A DNA stretch of 64,000 nt from Chitinophaga skermanii (lineage in GTDB: Bacteria > Bacteroidota > Bacteroidia > Chitinophagales > Chitinophagaceae): NCBI RefSeq assembly GCF_003259335.1, contig NZ_QLLL01000006.1, positions 1 through 64,000 on the forward strand, read 5' to 3'. A model generated the notes under the pieces. It saw nothing but the letters and a program-made list of their open reading frames with translations. It made no database searches and was not told where the DNA came from. Each line of letters opens with the position of its first letter. The stretch's first letter is position 1. Made by a program: the position numbers and the translations under genes. Positions 61,931 through 64,000 of this stretch are shown piece by piece.

Positions 61931-62689
61931 TTATTGCATGTCTTCTACTAATTTCTTGCAGTTTAAGCGGGTTTGGATATCATCGAAATACACGGGGCGC
62001 AAACTGCTTCCTTTTTTCAATATTTCAATGGCAGCTGTATCGTCGCCCGATTGGCGTAGTGCTACACCTAAGTCGTAGTAATTTAGGATATAACCTGGGC
62101 GTAATTTTCTACATTTTTCGTAATTGGCAATCGCTTCTTCGAGGCTGGCTTTGGGCATGCCACCGAATAATACTTTGGCGGCAGCTTTTTCCACGGTATT
62201 CATATTAAACACTTCGTAATTCCATTTACCGAGCAGGTAATACGCTTCGCCGTAGGTGGTGTCGAATTTAATGGCGAGTTCGGCATATTTCTTTGTATCG
62301 CGGGAAGCGGCTACACGCTCCTTGGTACCCAAGATAAGGCCCATTCTACCGGTTGCTACGGCGGCGGCATAATAAGCACGCGCATTGGCATTATCGATAT
62401 TAATGGCTTCTTGCGCGTAGTTTTGCGCTTGGGTGAAGTACGCGAGTTTTTCGGATTTATCTTTCTTGCGGTTGCCTTCCATGGAGCTGAGTAGGCTGGC
62501 GGAAGTTAATACCTGTACGTCTTTCGGCTGTATTTTTAAAATCTCCTTGTATTGTTCGAGTGCTTCGGGTTCTTTCATTTCTTTCTCGAATTGCTTCGCT
62601 TTTGCCATCATGTCTTCTAATGATTGAGCATGCCCTACCATGGATGTTGCGCTAATGAAGAGTAATGCCAAGACTAATTTCCTAAGCAT
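61931..62689 (-). CDS. Exported tetratricopeptide-repeat protein
   Basis: A 252-residue protein with a signal peptide (LVLALLFISATSMVGHAQS) and at least four TPR-like helical pairs: EMKEPEALEQYKEILKIQPKDV, AQNYAQEAINIDNANARAYYAAAVATGRMG, YAELAIKFDTTYGEAYYLLGKWNYEV, and ASLEEAIANYEKCRKLRPGYILNYYDLGVALRQSGDDTAAIEILKKGSSLRPV. The central block resembles the TPR array of RMD/PTPIP51-like proteins. Periplasmic scaffold or adaptor likely; partner unknown. Convergent with the MATE gene with zero spacer. Confidence 0.88.
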   Translation of the reverse strand: MLRKLVLALLFISATSMVGHAQSLEDMMAKAKQFEKEMKEPEALEQYKEILKIQPKDVQVLTSASLLSSMEGNRKKDKSEKLAYFTQAQNYAQEAINIDNANARAYYAAAVATGRMGLILGTKERVAASRDTKKYAELAIKFDTTYGEAYYLLGKWNYEVFNMNTVEKAAAKVLFGGMPKASLEEAIANYEKCRKLRPGYILNYYDLGVALRQSGDDTAAIEILKKGSSLRPVYFDDIQTRLNCKKLVEDMQ

Positions 62690-63033
62690 AGATACGGGTT
62701 TTAAAAGGTAATCGCCTATTGATTTTGAACGTTACTAAAATTACGAATCGCTTGAAAGCAAAAAAAATAATTTCGGATTTTTTTTGATTTCTAACGGGTT
62801 GATTCACAAATAGAGGTTAGCTGGTTCGCCGATGCAAGAAGGAGGGAGGGGGTATGAACAAACGTATGTTTTCTAATGAAGCCCCCGTTGCCACGCTCGC
62901 TTCAACGTTCGATGCGGAAGGGACTTGTAGAAAGGTTATTTAGGATGGTTGTAACTGCTGTACAATGCTTCATAGCACCACCACACTTCAAACGTGCGAC
63001 GCCTCGAAAGCGCCGTAGCGTGTGATCGACCAC
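62690..63033. other. 344-bp intergenic region of odd composition
   Basis: The first 120 bp are AT-rich. From about 62820 to 63030 the DNA is richer in G/C, with purine-rich AGAAGGAGGGAGGGGG before a 29-codon ORF (62854-62943). It may be a decayed gene or a dispersed element present once here. No RNA gene was recognised. Confidence 0.4.
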
Positions 63034-63384
63034 CTAATAATTCTTCTCCAACACCACCAATGAATTGCGAATAGGCGCGCCCATTGGGGGGTGCATTTTG
63101 CGCAAGGCTACTTTGCTATATAATACTTCGGGGTGGTTCTGTTTAATAACGGTCGAAATATTGGCCACTACTTGTTCCAACAGTTCTGTAGGCACGCTCA
63201 TGGCTTCGTTGGCGATTTCGTGTAAGTGAACGTAGTTCACCGTTTCGTCGAGTTCGTTCATGTGTTGCGGTTCGGCGATTTTCACGTAAATATCGAGGAT
63301 GAAGTAATTACCGAGGACTTTCTCTTGCGGGTAAAGGCCGTGGTAGGCGAAGTATTCCATAGATTCCAAGGCGATCGTGAGCAT
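63034..63384 (-). CDS. folB: Dihydroneopterin aldolase
   Basis: A 116-residue T-fold enzyme of folate synthesis (7,8-dihydroneopterin to 6-hydroxymethyl-dihydropterin and glycolaldehyde): MLTIALESMEYFAYHGLYPQEKVLGNYFILDIYV, with the YHG-x(5)-E pattern, DETVNYVHLHEIANEAM, and the last conserved strand VALRKMHPPMGAPIRNSLVVLE (the usual K-P motif shows as RKMHPP). Length as in the family. It lies 76 nt downstream of trxB on the same strand, with a hairpin terminator between them. Confidence 0.93.
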   Translation of the reverse strand: MLTIALESMEYFAYHGLYPQEKVLGNYFILDIYVKIAEPQHMNELDETVNYVHLHEIANEAMSVPTELLEQVVANISTVIKQNHPEVLYSKVALRKMHPPMGAPIRNSLVVLEKNY

Positions 63385-63411
63385 GGGTTTGGGCGTTTTT
63401 ATTGATAAAAA

Positions 63412-63437
63412 AACCAGGTAAGCAAGCCTACCTGGTT
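63412..63437 (-). terminator. Rho-independent terminator of trxB
   Basis: Perfect 9-bp stem AACCAGGTA / TACCTGGTT with an 8-nt loop; on the minus strand followed by TTTTTTT. Confidence 0.8.
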
Positions 63438-63459
63438 AAATATATTGATTCCGATTGGA

Positions 63460-64000
63460 TTAGTGGAATTTTGCAGATAAGTATCTTTCAGCATCCAAGG
63501 CAGCCATACAACCGCTACCTGCAGCTGTAACCGCTTGGCGGTAGATTTTATCTTGTACGTCGCCACATGCAAACACACCTTCCACGTTTGTTTTAGATGA
63601 ACCTGGGGTGGTGATGATGTAACCTTCTTTATCCATATCCAACTGGCCTTCGAAAATACCTGAGTTAGGTTGGTGACCAATTGCTACGAAGAACGCGCTT
63701 ACTGGAATGTCTTGCGTTGTGTTCGTTTGGTTATTACGTACGCGCACTGCTTCTACTTTCTTTTCACCCAATACTTCCTCTGTTTCAGAGTTCCAGTAAA
63801 CGATGATGTTAGAAGTTTTCAATACGCGGTCTTGCATTACTTTAGAAGCACGCATTTCGTGTTTACGCACGAGCATGTGTACGTTAGAGCAAAGTTTAGA
63901 TAAATACAACGCTTCTTCTGCTGCTGTATCACCTGCACCAACAATAGCTACCTCTTTACCACGGAAGAAGAAACCATCACAAACAGCACATGCAGATACA
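63460..64000 (-). CDS. trxB: Thioredoxin reductase (3' part; 5' end outside the window)
   Basis: The minus-strand frame is open to the right edge and encodes the last about 180 residues. At the edge it reads VSACAVCDGFFFRGKEVAIVGAGDTAAEEALYLSKLC: the redox-active CAVC pair followed by the NADPH-binding GAGDTAAEEA motif. The C-terminal FAD domain has the VFACGDVQD motif and RQAVTAAGSGCMAALDAERYL. This is the low-molecular-weight (bacterial) thioredoxin reductase, which reduces thioredoxin with NADPH. An internal Met at 63909 is not the start. Confidence 0.95.
   Translation of the reverse strand, partial: VSACAVCDGFFFRGKEVAIVGAGDTAAEEALYLSKLCSNVHMLVRKHEMRASKVMQDRVLKTSNIIVYWNSETEEVLGEKKVEAVRVRNNQTNTTQDIPVSAFFVAIGHQPNSGIFEGQLDMDKEGYIITTPGSSKTNVEGVFACGDVQDKIYRQAVTAAGSGCMAALDAERYLSAKFH

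Overview
The window reads as chromosomal DNA of a Bacteroidota member, most likely a Chitinophagaceae/Chitinophaga-like gliding soil bacterium. The evidence is the repeated TAnnTTTG (-7) promoter boxes instead of sigma70 boxes, the near absence of Shine-Dalgarno sites, type IX secretion genes and cargo (PorQ; an M43 protease with a C-terminal sorting domain), outer-membrane 'CarboxypepD-reg + beta-barrel' proteins, and phylum-typical families (DUF3822, DUF5683, WbqC, mitochondrial-type aconitase, group IV arginine decarboxylase). I see no tRNA, rRNA, CRISPR array, phage or insertion sequence.

Layout. 1-4.9 kb: 5' part of a giant secreted Calx-beta repeat protein running off the left edge. 5.5-14 kb: housekeeping (ahcY, pdxJ), a porQ-ABC exporter operon and lon. 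14-17.5 kb: two envelope beta-barrel proteins and a membrane metallophosphoesterase. 17.7-21.7 kb: UPF0173, parA, parB, DUF5683, dapB, probably co-transcribed. 21.9-25.4 kb: an Rrf2 regulator followed by cysH-cysD-cysN; the APS-type CysH and the CysC-less CysN fit sulfate to APS to sulfite without PAPS. 25.9-32.3 kb: tdh, kdsA, small genes and aconitase, interspersed with three copies of a two-hairpin dispersed repeat. 33-43.4 kb: a secreted M43 metalloprotease, two tandem paralogous outer-membrane barrels with a shared upstream dyad, and a tail-fibre-like surface protein. 43.5-54 kb: a divergent SDR/HxlR pair with a clear operator, sulfatase, hemerythrin-lgt, bacilliredoxin, Hsp20, arginine decarboxylase and WbqC. 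55.6-64 kb: LEA14-like lipoprotein, pyrE/NUDIX divergent pair, the DUF3822-rsmD-coaD-thioesterase operon, MATE pump, TPR protein, folB and the 3' end of trxB.

The most unusual signals are non-coding. Three separate intergenic regions carry degenerate tandem arrays with an 11-bp period (about one helical turn). A REP-like element of about 118-150 bp occurs three times, once inverted. A diverged tandem repeat of about 111 bp fills part of a 1.5-kb gene-free stretch. Several promoters (kdsA, NUDIX, pyrE, pdxJ) sit 4-6 nt from the start codon, which implies leaderless mRNAs.

All assignments come from reading the translated sequences and DNA by eye; no database search was run. Family names are from recognition of motifs, and residue positions were counted from the sequence or estimated.
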